A stretch of 64,000 bases of DNA from Pseudomonas iridis (GCF_017980685.1 NZ_JACXXO010000009.1:124001-188000), one strand, 5' to 3'; shown: positions 25,393 to 34,900, counted from the stretch's first letter. Notes: generated by a model not told the origin, from the sequence alone. Program-made: numbers and translations.

Positions 25393-26658
25393 ATGTATCT
25401 GTTTCGTCTGGCCATGGCCAGCCTGGCCAACCGCCGCTTCACCGCGTTGCTCACTGCATTCGCCATCGCCCTGTCGGTCTGCCTGCTGCTCGCCGTCGAG
25501 CGTGTGCGCACCGAAGCCAAAGCCAGTTTCGCCAGCACCATCAGCGGCACTGACCTGATTGTCGGCGCCCGTTCCGGTTCGGTGAACCTGCTGCTGTACT
25601 CGGTGTTTCGCATCGGCAACGCCACCAACAACATCCGTTGGGACAGCTTCGAACACTTCGCCAACAACCCGAAAGTGAAATGGGCGATCCCGATGTCGCT
25701 GGGCGACTCCCACCGCGGCTACCGCGTGATGGGCACCACCGAAGCCTATTTCGAGCATTACCAATACGGCCGCCAACAGCATCTGGCGCTGGCCGACGGT
25801 CGCGCCTTTGCCACCGATCCATTTGAAGTGGTGCTCGGCGCCGAAGTGGCCGACGCGCTGCATTACAAGCTCGGCGACAAACTGGTGCTGGCCCATGGCG
25901 TGGCCGCGATCAGCCTGGTCAAACACGACGACAAACCGTTCACCGTGGTCGGCGTTCTGAAGCGCACCGGTACGCCGGTGGATCGCACGCTGCACATCAG
26001 CCTTGGCGGCATGGAGGCGATTCACATCGACTGGCACAACGGCGTGCCGGCCCGTGGCAACGGGCGGGTCAGCGCGGATCAGGCGCGAAACATGGACCTG
26101 ACGCCGCAAGCGATCACCGCGTTCATGCTGGGCCTCAACAGCAAGATTTCCACCTTCGCCCTGCAACGCGAGATCAATGAATTCCGTGGCGAACCGATGC
26201 TGGCGATCCTGCCGGGCGTGGCCTTGCAGGAACTGTGGAGCCTGATGAGCACCGCCGAAAAAGCGCTGTTCGTGGTCTCGCTGTTCGTGGTGCTGACCGG
26301 GTTGATCGGCATGCTTACGGCGATTCTGACCAGCCTCAACGAGCGGCGCCGCGAGATGGCGATTTTGCGTTCGGTGGGTGCGCGACCGTGGCACATTGCG
26401 AGTCTGCTGGTGCTGGAAGCCTTTGCCTTGGCGTTGACCGGAGTGATCGCCGGACTGGCGTTGTTGTACATCGGCATTGCTGCCGCGCAGGGTTACGTGC
26501 AAGCCAATTACGGTTTGTTCCTGCCGCTGGCGTGGCCGAGCGAGTATGAATGGACGCTGCTCGGTGGCATTCTGGCGGCCGCGCTGCTGATGGGCAGCGT
26601 GCCGGCCTGGCGCGCCTATCGCCAATCTTTGGCCGATGGCCTGTCGATCCGTTTATGA
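25393..26658 (+). CDS. ABC transporter permease, FtsX/MacB family
   Basis: 421 residues. One N-terminal membrane helix (RFTALLTAFAIALSVCLLLAV), a periplasmic domain of about 230 residues, then three C-terminal helices with the FtsX core signature (LNERRREMAILRSVGARPWHI). The layout is that of type VII/mechanotransmission ABC systems, which work on periplasmic substrates rather than moving ions directly. Part of the DUF2796-ATPase-permease-DUF3299 set. Whether it handles zinc or a metalloprotein substrate is open. Confidence 0.9.
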   Translation: MYLFRLAMASLANRRFTALLTAFAIALSVCLLLAVERVRTEAKASFASTISGTDLIVGARSGSVNLLLYSVFRIGNATNNIRWDSFEHFANNPKVKWAIPMSLGDSHRGYRVMGTTEAYFEHYQYGRQQHLALADGRAFATDPFEVVLGAEVADALHYKLGDKLVLAHGVAAISLVKHDDKPFTVVGVLKRTGTPVDRTLHISLGGMEAIHIDWHNGVPARGNGRVSADQARNMDLTPQAITAFMLGLNSKISTFALQREINEFRGEPMLAILPGVALQELWSLMSTAEKALFVVSLFVVLTGLIGMLTAILTSLNERRREMAILRSVGARPWHIASLLVLEAFALALTGVIAGLALLYIGIAAAQGYVQANYGLFLPLAWPSEYEWTLLGGILAAALLMGSVPAWRAYRQSLADGLSIRL

Positions 26659-26669
26659 GGATGTTCACC

Positions 26670-27188
26670 ATGCCCCGCGCACTGCTCGCGCTGTTATTGC
26701 TGGTCGCCCTGCCCGTGTGGGCAGCCGCGCCAAAAGACCTGACCTGGTCGGAAATGATCCCGCCGGACGCCGCGCCGGAAGTGCCGAACATGACGCCTCT
26801 GCACGACCTGTCGAAAATGAGCGATGCGCTGTCGGCTGAGTCGGCGCCAGCAGCCAAACAGGACTTGCCGAATGCGCCGGTGGTGCAGAGCCTCGACGGC
26901 CAGAACATTCGCCTGCCGGGTTATATCGTGCCGCTGGAAGTCAATGAAGAGGGACGCACCACGGACTTTTTGCTGGTGCCGTATTTCGGCGCCTGCATCC
27001 ACGTGCCGCCACCACCGTCGAACCAGATCGTGCATGTGAAAAGCGAACTCGGGGTGAAGCTCGATGAGCTGTATCAGCCTTACTGGATCGAGGGGCCGAT
27101 GCAGGTCAAGGCGTCCAGCAGTGAACTGGCGGATGCCGGGTATCAGATGGAGGCAGACAAGATTTATGTGTATGAGCTGCCGGAGTGA
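26670..27188 (+). CDS. DUF3299 periplasmic protein
   Basis: 172 residues from ATG 26670, which has GAGG 9 nt upstream and opens directly on a signal peptide (RALLALLLLVALPVWA). Other in-frame ATGs at 26655 and 26661 overlap or touch the permease stop. The DUF3299 core is NIRLPGYIVPLEVNEEGRTTDFLLVPYFGACIHVPPPP, with a single Cys and His (GACIH) that could bind metal. It is the last gene of the putative zinc-responsive operon. Role unknown. Confidence 0.83.
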   Translation: MPRALLALLLLVALPVWAAAPKDLTWSEMIPPDAAPEVPNMTPLHDLSKMSDALSAESAPAAKQDLPNAPVVQSLDGQNIRLPGYIVPLEVNEEGRTTDFLLVPYFGACIHVPPPPSNQIVHVKSELGVKLDELYQPYWIEGPMQVKASSSELADAGYQMEADKIYVYELPE

Positions 27189-27222
27189 ATGCCGGTAATT
27201 TTGTGCTGATTGACCCATCGTT

Positions 27223-27286
27223 TTCGCGAGCAGGCTCGCTCCCACAGGAGATTACATTCCAAGGTGGGAGCGAGCCTGCTCGCGAA
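27223..27286. repeat. REPIN, family A
   Basis: TTCGCGAGCAGGCTCGCTCC and its inverse copy flank a short spacer (GGAGATTACATTCCAA). It separates the zinc operon from oprG. Confidence 0.9.
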
Positions 27287-27331
27287 GAGGCCCTCCAAAA
27301 TCCCACAAAAACCCGCCCCTTCACTGTTTCA

Positions 27332-27345
27332 TTGAGCTGAGTCAA
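27332..27345 (+). promoter_or_regulatory. ANR/FNR-type box upstream of oprG
   Basis: TTGAGCTGAGTCAA fits TTGA-N6-TCAA. Its centre lies 41.5 bp before the start predicted from the TACAAT -10 at 27368-27373, the canonical class II activator position. OprG/OmpW genes are known ANR/FNR targets. Confidence 0.75.
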
Positions 27346-27367
27346 AAGACCGGATCAGACGGCTTCA

Positions 27368-27373
27368 TACAAT
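27368..27373 (+). promoter_or_regulatory. oprG: -10 element of the oprG promoter
   Basis: TACAAT, with a start point expected near 27380. No good -35 is seen at the matching distance, which suits an activator-dependent promoter. It leaves a leader of about 32 nt. Confidence 0.6.
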
Positions 27374-27411
27374 AGGACATCAGAAAATTTCAATGTCCTT
27401 TTGGAGCCCCC

Positions 27412-28110
27412 ATGAACAAGTCCTTGCTCAGCGCTTCGCTGGTTGCCCTCGCGCTCGCAGCCCCGCTCGCCCACGCCCACGAGGCCGGCGACATCCTGAT
27501 CCGTGCCGGTGCAATCACCGTCAACCCGAAGGCCGACAGTTCCAGCGTCAAGGTCGATCAGGGTCCGTTGAGCGGCGCCAATCTGGGCGGCAAGGCGACC
27601 ATGAGCAGCGACACTCAACTGGGTTTGAACTTCGCTTACATGCTCACCAACCACGTCGGTATCGAGTTGCTTGCAGCCACGCCGTTCGAACATGACGTGA
27701 AGCTCAAAGGCACTGCCCTGCCAGCAGCCAACGGCAAACTCGGCACGCTGAAACACCTGCCACCGACCCTCAGCGTCGTCTACTACCCGCTCGATTCGAA
27801 GTCGGCTTTCCAACCTTATGTTGGCGGCGGCATCAACTACACCTGGATCTACGACGAACACGTCGGCAGTGAAGCCAGCGCCAACGGCTTCAGCAACTTC
27901 AAGGCGAAAAACTCCTGGGGTCTGGCGTGGCAGGTCGGTGCGGATTACATGATCACCGACAACATCATGCTCAACGCTCAAGTGCGTTACATCGATATCG
28001 ACACCCGCGCGACCGTTGAAAACAACGCCGTTGCACCGGGCACTCGGGCACGCGTGAATGTGGATGTGGATCCGTTCATCTACATGGTCGGCTTGGGCTA
28101 TAAGTTCTAA
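27412..28110 (+). CDS. oprG: Outer-membrane protein OprG (OmpW family)
   Basis: 232 residues with a signal peptide ending near LAHAHEAGD. OmpW landmarks are GDILIRAGAITVNP, LGLNFAYMLTNHVGIELLAATPF, VYYPLDSKSAFQPYVGGGINYTW and a terminal Phe (GLGYKF) for barrel assembly. OmpW proteins are eight-stranded barrels with a lateral opening for small hydrophobic or amino-acid-type solutes. The PAO1 neighbourhood (PA4063-PA4069 around oprG) matches. The upstream ANR box predicts induction at low oxygen. Confidence 0.95.
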   Translation: MNKSLLSASLVALALAAPLAHAHEAGDILIRAGAITVNPKADSSSVKVDQGPLSGANLGGKATMSSDTQLGLNFAYMLTNHVGIELLAATPFEHDVKLKGTALPAANGKLGTLKHLPPTLSVVYYPLDSKSAFQPYVGGGINYTWIYDEHVGSEASANGFSNFKAKNSWGLAWQVGADYMITDNIMLNAQVRYIDIDTRATVENNAVAPGTRARVNVDVDPFIYMVGLGYKF

Positions 28111-28246
28111 GCCGGATTTACAGAACGTTCACGTGGTGGTGAATGAGGCTTGGTGGTGAGCAGGTTGAAACTGCAGGCGACTGATGTGCAGTCGATCGGG
28201 GAATGAAATTCCCTTGCCACAGGGATTGAGACAAATCCCGGCCGTG

Positions 28247-28276
28247 AAAAAGGCGCCTGTTGAAGGGCGCCTTTTT
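28247..28276. terminator. Bidirectional terminator between oprG and the epimerase gene
   Basis: AAAAAGGCGCC pairs with GGCGCCTTTTT around an 8-nt loop, giving T-runs on both strands. It serves the convergent genes. A lone family-C repeat fragment (GGGAGAGGGTTAGGGTGAGG) follows at about 28284-28304. Confidence 0.9.
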
Positions 28277-28309
28277 CATGTCTGGGAGAGGGTTAGGGTG
28301 AGGGGCTTT

Positions 28310-29242
28310 TCAGGCGCGCCCCAACAACCGCGCCAGACCAACGTTCATCGGCGTTTGCGGTGGCAGCTCGAATCGCTCGAGCAACCGCCGATTGTCCGCC
28401 CGCGAATGGCGGATGTCGCCCGAGCGGGCCGGGCCGTAACTGATCGGAGGCAACTCTCCGACAACCTTTTGCAGCTCGGCGAGCATCTGCTTGAGGCTCA
28501 TTGCCTGATTCCAGCCGACGTTTACCGCGCCGATTTCGACAACAGGCTTTTCGATTGCCTGCACCAGAATGTCGACCAGATCCTCGACATAGAGGAAGTC
28601 GCGCGTCTGCTCGCCATCGCCGAACACGGTGATCGGCAAACCGTTCTGCGCGCGTTCGCTGAAGATGCTGATGACCCCCGAGTACGGCGAGGACGGATCC
28701 TGGCGGGGGCCGAAGATATTGAAGAAGCGGAAAATCGCTGGTTCAAGACCATGCTGGCGGCGGTAGAAATCGAAGTAGTGCTCGCTGGCCAGTTTGTCCG
28801 ACGCGTAGGGCGTCAACGGGGCTTTTGCCGTGTCTTCATCAATAGACTCGCCCTCGCCGTTGTTGCCGTACACCGCTGCGCTGGAGGCGTATAACACACG
28901 CTTGACCCCGGTCAGGCGCATGGCTTCGCAGACATTCAAGGTGCCGATGAAATTGCTCTGGTGAGTCTTCACCGGATCATCCACCGACGCCTGCACCGAG
29001 GCCACCGCCGCCAAATGCGCGACCGCGCTGCAGCCCTGCATCGCCTGGGCAACCAGCGCCGCATCGGCGACATCGCCAACAATCAGTTCCACACGAGGAT
29101 TGTCCAGCGGCAGGTTGCTGCGTTTACCGGTCGACAGGTCGTCCAGTATCCGCACCGAATGACCCTTGGCGAGCAACGCGTCAGTCAGGTGCGAGCCAAT
29201 GAACCCGGCGCCGCCGGTAATTAAAACAGTGCCTTCAGCCAT
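28310..29242 (-). CDS. NAD-dependent epimerase/dehydratase (UDP-glucose 4-epimerase-like)
   Basis: 310 residues from ATG 29242. Extended SDR features: the NAD-binding GGAGFIGSHL at 10-19, LDDLSTGKRSN, catalytic Ser region YASSAAVYGNN, and YASDKLASEHY with the Tyr-x3-Lys pair. FNIFGPRQDPSSPYSGVISIF follows the usual substrate-domain pattern. It acts on a nucleotide sugar; the exact sugar is not readable. It corresponds to PA4068 by position and overlaps the upstream RmlD-like gene by 8 nt. Confidence 0.9.
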   Translation of the reverse strand: MAEGTVLITGGAGFIGSHLTDALLAKGHSVRILDDLSTGKRSNLPLDNPRVELIVGDVADAALVAQAMQGCSAVAHLAAVASVQASVDDPVKTHQSNFIGTLNVCEAMRLTGVKRVLYASSAAVYGNNGEGESIDEDTAKAPLTPYASDKLASEHYFDFYRRQHGLEPAIFRFFNIFGPRQDPSSPYSGVISIFSERAQNGLPITVFGDGEQTRDFLYVEDLVDILVQAIEKPVVEIGAVNVGWNQAMSLKQMLAELQKVVGELPPISYGPARSGDIRHSRADNRRLLERFELPPQTPMNVGLARLLGRA

Positions 29243-30119
29243 GGCGATAAAACCTATCCAGTAAGCCCGGGAGCGCGGCACGCCAGGCGCGCGGCTTGAT
29301 CCCGAAGGTGTGCAGAATTTTCTTGCAGGCGAGCACTGCGTGCTGCGGTTCCTCGGCAGCATCCGGCCGTGCGGCGTGAGCCTGGGCGGTCGGTGCTTCG
29401 ATGGCCAGCGCGTGGAGGCTGCGGGCCTCGGTCAGAATCGCCTGACCCAGCGCCAGCGGTGTGGTCGCCTCATGCCCGGCGTAGTGATAAGTGCCCCACA
29501 GCGGCGCCGCGCAATCGAGTTGCTTGAGCACCGAGATGATCACCCGTGCGGCATCGTCGACCGGAGTCGGATTGCCTCGGCGATCATCGGCCATGAGCAA
29601 CTCTTCCGGCAGTTCGGCGCGGGCAAGGAAACGCCCGAGCGTGCCTTGCGCGCTGTCATCGAGCAGCCAGCCGAAACGCAGCAACACATGCTGCGGGCAG
29701 GCGGCGCGAACGCTTTGCTCGATCCGCCACAACGCCTGACCGCGCAGGCCCAGCGGCACCGGTTCGTCTTTTTCGCTGTACGCGGTGGCACGCGAGCCGT
29801 CGAACACCCGATAACTGGACGGTTGCACGAGGACGATATTGTGGTGCTGGCACAGTTCGGCCAGACGCTCGATGGCCCGTTCCTGCCCGGCCATGCGGCT
29901 TTCGCTGACCGTTTCGGCCTGGAACCAGTCGAAATAGTAGGCGAGGTTGATCAACGCATCCGGACGAGTGTCGTCAAGCAGTTGCGTCAGGCTCGCGGCA
30001 TCCCAGCCGTCTTCTGGCGGGCGGGGGGCGAGGAAGCCGATGTCTTCTTCCGCACCGAGGCGAATCAGCGCCTGCCCAAGGGCATTTCCGCCGCCCAGTA
30101 ACATAAGGCGCATTCGCAT
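29235..30119 (-). CDS. RmlD-like sugar-nucleotide-binding protein
   Basis: 294 residues from ATG 30119 (a second ATG at 30113 fits equally). The N-terminus RLMLLGGGNALGQALIRLG is a Rossmann loop. The rest follows the atypical SDR/RmlD pattern (DALINLAYYFDWFQAE, VLVQPSSYRVFDGSRATAYSEKDEPVPLGLRGQALW). The catalytic Tyr-x3-Lys is not obvious, so it may be a reductase-like partner rather than an active dehydrogenase. Corresponds by position to PA4069. It is cotranscribed with the epimerase gene. Confidence 0.8.
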   Translation of the reverse strand: MRMRLMLLGGGNALGQALIRLGAEEDIGFLAPRPPEDGWDAASLTQLLDDTRPDALINLAYYFDWFQAETVSESRMAGQERAIERLAELCQHHNIVLVQPSSYRVFDGSRATAYSEKDEPVPLGLRGQALWRIEQSVRAACPQHVLLRFGWLLDDSAQGTLGRFLARAELPEELLMADDRRGNPTPVDDAARVIISVLKQLDCAAPLWGTYHYAGHEATTPLALGQAILTEARSLHALAIEAPTAQAHAARPDAAEEPQHAVLACKKILHTFGIKPRAWRAALPGLLDRFYRHG

Positions 30120-30461
30120 AAAGTCAGCAGGCCCAGTCTGATTGGAACGATGGCTTTGGCGACGATGCCAGCGGCACCGTCGTCGATAATTGCCGGAATC
30201 GTTGCATTTTGCGGGTTTAGTGCGCAACCGTCACTTCTAAAGTGCAGATCGCCAAAAATTGCCTCCATGTAAGTGGCCTCATCGCTGGCAAGCTCCCACA
30301 GGTTTCGTGGTGTCTCCAAATTCTGTGGGTTGAGGCAACAACGGGTTGGAGGTGTTCACAAATCCTGTGGGAGCTGGCTTGCCAGCGATGAGGCCCCCCG
30401 TGCCAGCCGAGATCCCCAGCGGTACTTGCATCTTCCCGCCCTCGCCCGCCTAACTTGTCCC
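30120..30461. other. Divergent intergenic region, 342 bp
   Basis: Separates the leftward sugar-nucleotide genes from lhr. It holds a REPIN (30275-30395) and the start regions of both units. No clear operator, small gene or RNA was seen. Confidence 0.5.
30275..30395. repeat. REPIN, family A variant, with deletion in the left arm
   Basis: The right arm CTGTGGGAGCTGGCTTGCCA is full. The left arm GCTGGCAAGCTCCCACAG lacks the CCAG expected between AAG and CTCC. Arms are about 60 nt apart. Confidence 0.85.
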
Positions 30462-33400
30462 ATGAATCTGCCCCTCTCCACGGACGCGGCCCTGGCAGGC
30501 TTTCACCCCGCCGTCAGCGCCTGGTTCAGTAACACTTTTGCGACGGTCACCGCCGCTCAGGCCCGCGCATGGCCGTTGATCCGGCAGCGCCGCTCAACAT
30601 TGATCGCCGCACCCACGGGTTCAGGGAAAACCCTCACCGCGTTTCTTGCCGTGCTCGACGACCTCGTCCACCGCGGCCTGGAAAATCCTGCTGGCCTGCC
30701 CGACGAAACCCTCGTGGTCTACGTCTCGCCGCTGAAGGCGCTGTCCAACGACATCCGCATCAACCTGCAAAATCCGCTCGCCGGGATTACCGAACAGTTA
30801 CGACAGATGGGCTTGCCGCAACTGGAAATCACCACCGCCGTGCGCACCGGCGACACCCCGCAAAAAGAACGCGCCGCCATGCGCAAAATCGCGCCACACA
30901 TTTTGGTGACCACCCCGGAATCGCTTTACGTGCTGCTGGGTTCAGAGTCGGGACGCAAAATGCTCGGCACCACGCGCACCGTGATCATCGACGAAATCCA
31001 CGCCATGGCCGCCGGTAAACGTGGCAGTCACCTGGCCCTGAGCCTGGAACGCCTGCAAGCACTGTGCGCCGAACCGCTGACCCGCATCGGCCTGTCCGCC
31101 ACGCAGAAACCGGTGGAAGCCGTGGCGCAGTTTCTCGTCGGCCATGATCGGACCTGCGACATCATTGATATCGGCCATGCACGCCCACGGGATTTGGGCA
31201 TTGAGGTGCCGCCGGTGCCGTTGTCCGCCGTCATGGCCAACGACGTTTGGGAGTTGGTCTACGATCGCCTCGCCAAACTGGCCCGCGAGCACCGCACCAC
31301 GCTGATTTTCGTCAACACCCGCCGCCTCGCCGAGCGCTTGAGCCGCCACCTCAGCGAACGCTTGGGCAAACACGCAGTGGCCGCGCACCACGGCAGCCTC
31401 GCCAAGGAATTTCGCCTCGATGCCGAACAGCGGCTCAAGCGCGGTGAGCTGCAAGTGCTGATAGCCACCGCGTCGCTGGAGCTGGGCATTGATATCGGTG
31501 AAGTCGATCTGGTCTGCCAGATCGCCTCGCCCCGCTCCATCGCCGGGTTTCTGCAACGAGTGGGGCGCTCCGGCCACCAGGTGGGCGGCACGCCCAAGGG
31601 CCGACTGTTCGCCACCACCCGTGACGACCTGATCGAGTGCGCCGCCCTGCTTGACTGCGTACGCCGTGGCGAACTCGACACCCTGCACATCCCCGAAGCA
31701 CCGCTGGACGTGCTGGCGCAGCAGATCATCGCCGAAGTCAGTTGCCGGGAATGGTCGGAAGACGCGTTGCTGGCGATGTTTCGCCAGGCCTCGTCCTATC
31801 GAAATCTTGACGAAAACCACTATCAGGCCCTGCTGACGATGCTCGCCGAGGGCTACAACGGCCGCCAAGGCATTCGCAGCGCCTACCTGCACCGCGACGC
31901 TGTCAGCCGCACCTTGCGTGGCCGTCGTGGCGCGCGACTGGCAGCGGTGACCAGCGGCGGGACCATTCCGGACAACGCCGACTACAGCGTGATGCTTGAG
32001 CCGCAAGGCCTCAACATCGGCAGCGTCAACGAAGACTTTGCCGTGGAAAGTATTGCCGGCGACGTCTTTCAACTCGGCAACACGTCCTATCGCATCCTGC
32101 GGGTGGAAACCGGCAAAGTGCGGGTCGAGGATGCGCAAGGACAGCCACCAAGCATTCCGTTCTGGCTTGGCGAAGCACCGGGGCGCAGCGATGAGTTGTC
32201 GGCCGCCGTGGCGCGTCTGCAAGCGACGCTCGACGAGTTGCTCGGCGCCAACCCCGGCAATCTGCAACCGGCGCTCGACTGGCTCATGCAGACCCTTGGC
32301 CTGAACCTCGCCAGCGCCGAACAACTGGTCGAATACCTGGCCCGCGCACGACAGACCCTCGGCGCCCTGCCGTCACAAGACACGTTGCTGATGGAGCGGT
32401 TTTTCGACGAGTCCGGCGGCACGCAACTGATCATTCATTCACCGTTCGGCAGCCGCATCAATCGCGCCTGGGGCCTGGCCCTGCGCAAGCGTTTTTGCCG
32501 CACCTTCAATTTCGAATTGCAGGCGGCGGCCAGTGAAGACGCGATCGTGCTGTCACTGTCGACCAGCCACAGTTTCGAACTCGATGACGTCTGGCGCTAC
32601 CTGCACAGCAACAGCGCCGAACACCTGCTGATTCAGGGAGTGCTTGATGCACCGCTGTTCGGCGTGCGCTGGCGCTGGAATGCCGGGGTGGCGCTGGCGT
32701 TGCCACGTTTTACTGGCGGGCGCAAAGTCGCGCCGCAGTTGCAGCGCATGAAGAGTGAAGACCTGATCGCCAGCGTTTTCCCCGATCAGATCGCCTGCCT
32801 GGAAAACCTCGCAGGCGAGCGGGATATTCCCGCGCATCCGCTGGTGGAACAGACCCTCGACGATTGTCTGCACGAGGCGATGGACTGCGAAGGCTGGCTC
32901 ACCCTGCTACGGCGCATGGAGGCTGGCGAGGTGCGTTTGATCAGCCGCGATCTGCCAGCGCCATCACCGCTGGCGGCGGAAATCCTCAGTGCCCGGCCGT
33001 ATGCCTTTCTCGACGATGCACCGCTGGAGGAGCGCCGCACTCAAGCGGTGATCAACCGTCGCTGGAGCGATCCGCAATCCACCGACGACCTCGGTGCGCT
33101 GGACGCCGACGCCATTAGCGCTGTGGGTGAAGAAGCCTGGCCGGCGCCGGGCAATCTCGATGAAATGCATGAGGCGTTGATGAGCCTGGCGTGTATCAGT
33201 GACCTGGAGGTTGAGGCCAACCCACAGTGGCGCGAATGGCTGGATGCACTGACCAGCGCTGGTCGCGCCTGTTTCCTGAAGATCAACCCACAACGTTCGT
33301 TGTGGCTGGCGCGAGAACGACTGACGTGCCTGCAAGCACTTTATCCACAGGCCACGCTGCAACCGCAGCAGCAAGCCCTGCCCGGTTTCGATGAAGCCTG

Positions 33401-34760
33401 GACTTTCGATGAAGCGCTGGTCGAGGTCATTCGTGCGCGGCTTGGTGCATTCGGCCCGCTGCCGTTAAGTGCCATCGCCGAACCTTTGGCGCTCGCCGGC
33501 GCGCAAGTCGCACAGGCGCTCGCTCATCTTGAGCGCGAAGGTTATGTGCTGCGCGGCCAGTTCACGCCGGGCGTGGCAGTTGAAGAATGGTGCGAGCGGC
33601 ATCTGCTGGCGCGCATCCACCGTTACACGGTCAAACGCCTGCGCCGGGAAATCGAACCGGTGGCGCTACAGGACTTCATGCGTTTTCTGTTTGACTGGCA
33701 GCATCTGTCGCCCAGCACGCAGGGCCAGGGCAGCGCCGTGCTGCCGGCGATTGTCGGCCAGTTCGAAGGTTACGCAGCAGCAGCGTCGGCATGGGACAGC
33801 GACATTCTGCCGACGCGCCTGAAGGACTATTCACCGAGTTGGCTGGATGACTTGTGCCGCAACGGCAAACTGGTGTGGACACGCCTCAGCGCCCGCCAGA
33901 AAGTCAGCGGCACGGCGTTGCGCAGCACACCGATTGTGCTGCTGCCGCGCAGTCAGGCCGGTTTGTGGAGCAGCCTCGCCGAGCAGACGCCGGTCAGTGA
34001 GCTGTCAGCCAAAACGCAAAAAGTGTTCGAAGCCTTGAGTCAGCACGGCGCGTTGTTTTTCGATGAGTTGATTCACGAAGCGCACCTGCTGCGCACCGAG
34101 CTGGAAATCGCCTTGCAGGAACTGGTGGGCGCCGGTCTCGTGAACGCCGACAGCTTCGCCGGCCTGCGTGCGCTGATCACCCCGGCGAGCAAGCGCCAGC
34201 AACGCAGCAGTCGGCGCGGGCGCGGAGCGTTTATCGGCGGCATGGACGACGCCGGGCGCTGGGCGTTGGTGCGGCGCAGGCCGGTTGTGGAGAACCCGAG
34301 CCTCCCCGCCGAAACACTCGAACACGTCGCCATGACCTTGCTACGGCGCTACGGCGTGGTGTTCTGGCGCTTGCTGGAGCGTGAGGCCGACTGGTTGCCG
34401 AGCTGGCGCGAATTGCTGCGTACGTTTCATCGACTGGAAGCGCGCGGCGAGATTCGTGGCGGACGCTTTGTCAGTGGTCTGGCGGGTGAGCAATTTGCCT
34501 TGCCAGAGGCGATTCCGTTGCTACGCGAAGTGCGACGCCGGCCGCCTGACGGCAGTTTGATTACGGTGTGTGGAGTTGACCCGCTGAATCTGGCCGGGAC
34601 GTTGTTGCCGGGGGCAAAAGTGCCGGCGCTGGCGAGCAATCGGCTGGTGTATCGGGATGGCCTTCCTGCTGCGGCGGTGATTGCCGGCAAGCAGCAGGTT
34701 TGGCTGAAACTGAATCAGGAAAACATGCTTGAGCTACAGCGCGAGCTGATCCGGCATTGA
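30462..34760 (+). CDS. lhr: Large ATP-dependent helicase Lhr
   Basis: 1432 residues from ATG 30462. N-terminal superfamily 2 helicase: Walker A APTGSGKT at 50-57, DEIH box at 177-180, LSATQKP (motif III), LIFVNTRRLAERLS and QRVGRSGH (motif VI). Lhr-specific winged-helix and beta-barrel domains follow, then a long C-terminal extension (Lhr-CTD) with tetrameric-type winged helices. Lhr is a 3'-5' translocase acting on DNA and RNA:DNA hybrids; the CTD resembles AlkZ-type glycosylase folds. In some Pseudomonas lhr is grouped with a ligase, exonuclease and phosphoesterase; none of those is adjacent here. It ends in a REPIN region convergent with the mscS-type gene. Confidence 0.95.
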   Translation: MNLPLSTDAALAGFHPAVSAWFSNTFATVTAAQARAWPLIRQRRSTLIAAPTGSGKTLTAFLAVLDDLVHRGLENPAGLPDETLVVYVSPLKALSNDIRINLQNPLAGITEQLRQMGLPQLEITTAVRTGDTPQKERAAMRKIAPHILVTTPESLYVLLGSESGRKMLGTTRTVIIDEIHAMAAGKRGSHLALSLERLQALCAEPLTRIGLSATQKPVEAVAQFLVGHDRTCDIIDIGHARPRDLGIEVPPVPLSAVMANDVWELVYDRLAKLAREHRTTLIFVNTRRLAERLSRHLSERLGKHAVAAHHGSLAKEFRLDAEQRLKRGELQVLIATASLELGIDIGEVDLVCQIASPRSIAGFLQRVGRSGHQVGGTPKGRLFATTRDDLIECAALLDCVRRGELDTLHIPEAPLDVLAQQIIAEVSCREWSEDALLAMFRQASSYRNLDENHYQALLTMLAEGYNGRQGIRSAYLHRDAVSRTLRGRRGARLAAVTSGGTIPDNADYSVMLEPQGLNIGSVNEDFAVESIAGDVFQLGNTSYRILRVETGKVRVEDAQGQPPSIPFWLGEAPGRSDELSAAVARLQATLDELLGANPGNLQPALDWLMQTLGLNLASAEQLVEYLARARQTLGALPSQDTLLMERFFDESGGTQLIIHSPFGSRINRAWGLALRKRFCRTFNFELQAAASEDAIVLSLSTSHSFELDDVWRYLHSNSAEHLLIQGVLDAPLFGVRWRWNAGVALALPRFTGGRKVAPQLQRMKSEDLIASVFPDQIACLENLAGERDIPAHPLVEQTLDDCLHEAMDCEGWLTLLRRMEAGEVRLISRDLPAPSPLAAEILSARPYAFLDDAPLEERRTQAVINRRWSDPQSTDDLGALDADAISAVGEEAWPAPGNLDEMHEALMSLACISDLEVEANPQWREWLDALTSAGRACFLKINPQRSLWLARERLTCLQALYPQATLQPQQQALPGFDEAWTFDEALVEVIRARLGAFGPLPLSAIAEPLALAGAQVAQALAHLEREGYVLRGQFTPGVAVEEWCERHLLARIHRYTVKRLRREIEPVALQDFMRFLFDWQHLSPSTQGQGSAVLPAIVGQFEGYAAAASAWDSDILPTRLKDYSPSWLDDLCRNGKLVWTRLSARQKVSGTALRSTPIVLLPRSQAGLWSSLAEQTPVSELSAKTQKVFEALSQHGALFFDELIHEAHLLRTELEIALQELVGAGLVNADSFAGLRALITPASKRQQRSSRRGRGAFIGGMDDAGRWALVRRRPVVENPSLPAETLEHVAMTLLRRYGVVFWRLLEREADWLPSWRELLRTFHRLEARGEIRGGRFVSGLAGEQFALPEAIPLLREVRRRPPDGSLITVCGVDPLNLAGTLLPGAKVPALASNRLVYRDGLPAAAVIAGKQQVWLKLNQENMLELQRELIRH

Positions 34761-34770
34761 TATCGACGGG

Positions 34771-34879
34771 GCTGGCCTCATCGCGGGCAAGCCCGCTCCC
34801 ACAGGTTTCTGGGTGATGCCTTGATAGCCGTCACACCCTAAACCACTGTGGGAGCGGTCTTGCCCGCGATGAGGCCAGC
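34771..34879. repeat. REPIN, family A variant (GCGGGCAAGCCCGCTCCCAC type)
   Basis: GGCCTCATCGCGGGCAAGCC and its inverse around a 42-nt spacer. It lies exactly between the convergent lhr and mechanosensitive-channel genes and may stop both transcripts. Confidence 0.9.
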
Positions 34880-34900
34880 AATCCCAGCGCAAAACTGCTG

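Noticed and set aside
30065..30319. Small leftward ORF of 84 codons upstream of the RmlD-like gene
   Set aside because: It overlaps the REPIN and the start of the real gene in another frame and shows no ribosome-binding site or family pattern.
30942..32324. 460-codon leftward frame inside lhr
   Set aside because: Antisense shadow; the Lhr frame carries all helicase motifs through this stretch.
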